A stretch of 64,000 bases of DNA, taken from Chryseobacterium gallinarum (GTDB taxonomy: Bacteria > Bacteroidota > Bacteroidia > Flavobacteriales > Weeksellaceae). Below the pieces are notes generated by a model. That model saw nothing but the letters and a program-made list of their open reading frames with translations, had not been told where the DNA came from and did not search any database. The DNA is taken from assembly GCF_001021975.1 (NCBI RefSeq), contig NZ_CP009928.1, forward strand, positions 930,001-994,000. Direction: 5' to 3'. Shown here one piece after another: positions 63,510 through 64,000 of the stretch. A program made the translations under genes and the position numbers. How positions within the stretch are numbered: position 1 is the first letter of the stretch; each line of letters opens with the position of its first letter.

Positions 63510-64000
63510 TTAGTTTACATCCCAAATTAATTTGGTATTCATCTTATCTCCTCCGATAGCATTTGATGCAGCCTGATAATTAGCTGTATTTAATGTTTGA
63601 ACACTTGTCGGATAATATAGTCTATTAGGTAAATCAGTTAACCCGGAAATTAATGATGTAAATGTATATGTAGTTTGTCCGCCCGTTGTTGCAACATTCA
63701 GATTAGCTGTTTGCCCAGGCTTAAGTAAAGTATTTGGATAACCCGTTCTTCTATATTCCGCCCAGGCCTCATAAGGCTGCATAAACAAAGCAATATATTT
63801 TTGCGTAAGAACATTTTCCTTAGAAGCAGCCGGTAAGGCACTAACATATGTATTGATATCCGCGGGAGCTACACCCCATTTTTCCATAGAAGCTTTTACT
63901 CCATTTATATAATTTGCTTGCGACCAACCATTTTTTTCACTTAGTAAAAACTCAACTTCGGAATATTCCATTAAGACTTCTGTATATCCTGGTTTTAGGA
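63510..64000 (-). CDS. SusD/RagB-like lipoprotein (cassette 3), C-terminal part, cut by window edge
   Basis: The frame stays open to the window edge, so only the last about 163 residues are visible. They show the SusD-like C-terminal pattern: YSEVEFLLSEKNGWSQANY, KYIALFMQPYEAWAEYRRTG and NRLYYPTSVQTLNTANYQAA. The internal ATG at 63971 is not a start because the homologous reading continues upstream (PGYTEVLMEYSEVEF). A partner susC is expected just outside the window. Confidence 0.88.
   Translation of the reverse strand, partial: LKPGYTEVLMEYSEVEFLLSEKNGWSQANYINGVKASMEKWGVAPADINTYVSALPAASKENVLTQKYIALFMQPYEAWAEYRRTGYPNTLLKPGQTANLNVATTGGQTTYTFTSLISGLTDLPNRLYYPTSVQTLNTANYQAASNAIGGDKMNTKLIWDVN

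Noticed and set aside
63510..63971. A complete 153-residue gene starting at 63971
   Set aside because: The reading continues upstream to the window edge with SusD-like sequence, so the ATG is internal.

Overview
The window looks like a chromosomal segment from a member of the Bacteroidota, most likely a Chryseobacterium-type flavobacterium (Weeksellaceae). The signs are AT-rich DNA, SusC/SusD pairs, T9SS-type C-terminal sorting domains, a fused CcoN-CcoO oxidase subunit, a lipidated TamA (TamL), a short-form MenE, and promoters with the Bacteroidota -7 element TAnnTTTG (best example: the tRNA-Gln promoter with its -33 TTG). No rRNA, CRISPR array, transposase or integrase was seen.

Layout. 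Positions 1-10.4 kb hold housekeeping and stress genes: a partial S9 peptidase, htpG, a small XRE regulator, an alkyltransferase-like protein (active-site Cys replaced by Ala), a 48-residue small protein, a deoxyhypusine-synthase-like enzyme, a GreA/Rnk-like factor, an outer-membrane barrel, arfB, menE and tRNA-Gln. Between some of these lie decayed intergenic repeats.

Positions 10.7-31.8 kb form an accessory polymorphic-toxin island, all on the minus strand. Two giant SpvB/Rhs proteins (2305 and 2359 residues) share nearly their whole length but end in unrelated tips. Each is preceded by a small secreted protein with a T9SS-like C-terminus and by one or more secreted proteins with a variable head and a constant coiled-coil tail. 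Each is followed by an overlapping or directly abutting gene that is a candidate immunity gene. One tip carries an HEYYH zinc-protease motif and is paired with a signal-peptide-bearing partner. The other tip is hydrophobic and is paired with a four-helix membrane protein. This is the most interesting part of the window.

Positions 31.9-39.7 kb hold an HdeD/DUF308 membrane protein, an amino-acid permease, a secreted C1q-like protein, an overlapping NarL-type response regulator and propeller-type sensor kinase, and an XRE regulator. Positions 39.9-43.1 kb encode the cbb3 oxidase (ccoNO fusion and a mono-heme ccoP). Positions 43.4-51.7 kb hold an envelope operon (tamB, tamL, yihY/brkB), which converges on argS.

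Positions 53.6-64 kb contain three consecutive SusC/SusD nutrient-uptake cassettes (the last cut by the window edge). Each ends in the same UUCG-tetraloop terminator, and the two SusC genes whose upstream regions are visible share the same promoter layout. The substrates cannot be told from sequence alone because no glycosidase or regulator is linked.
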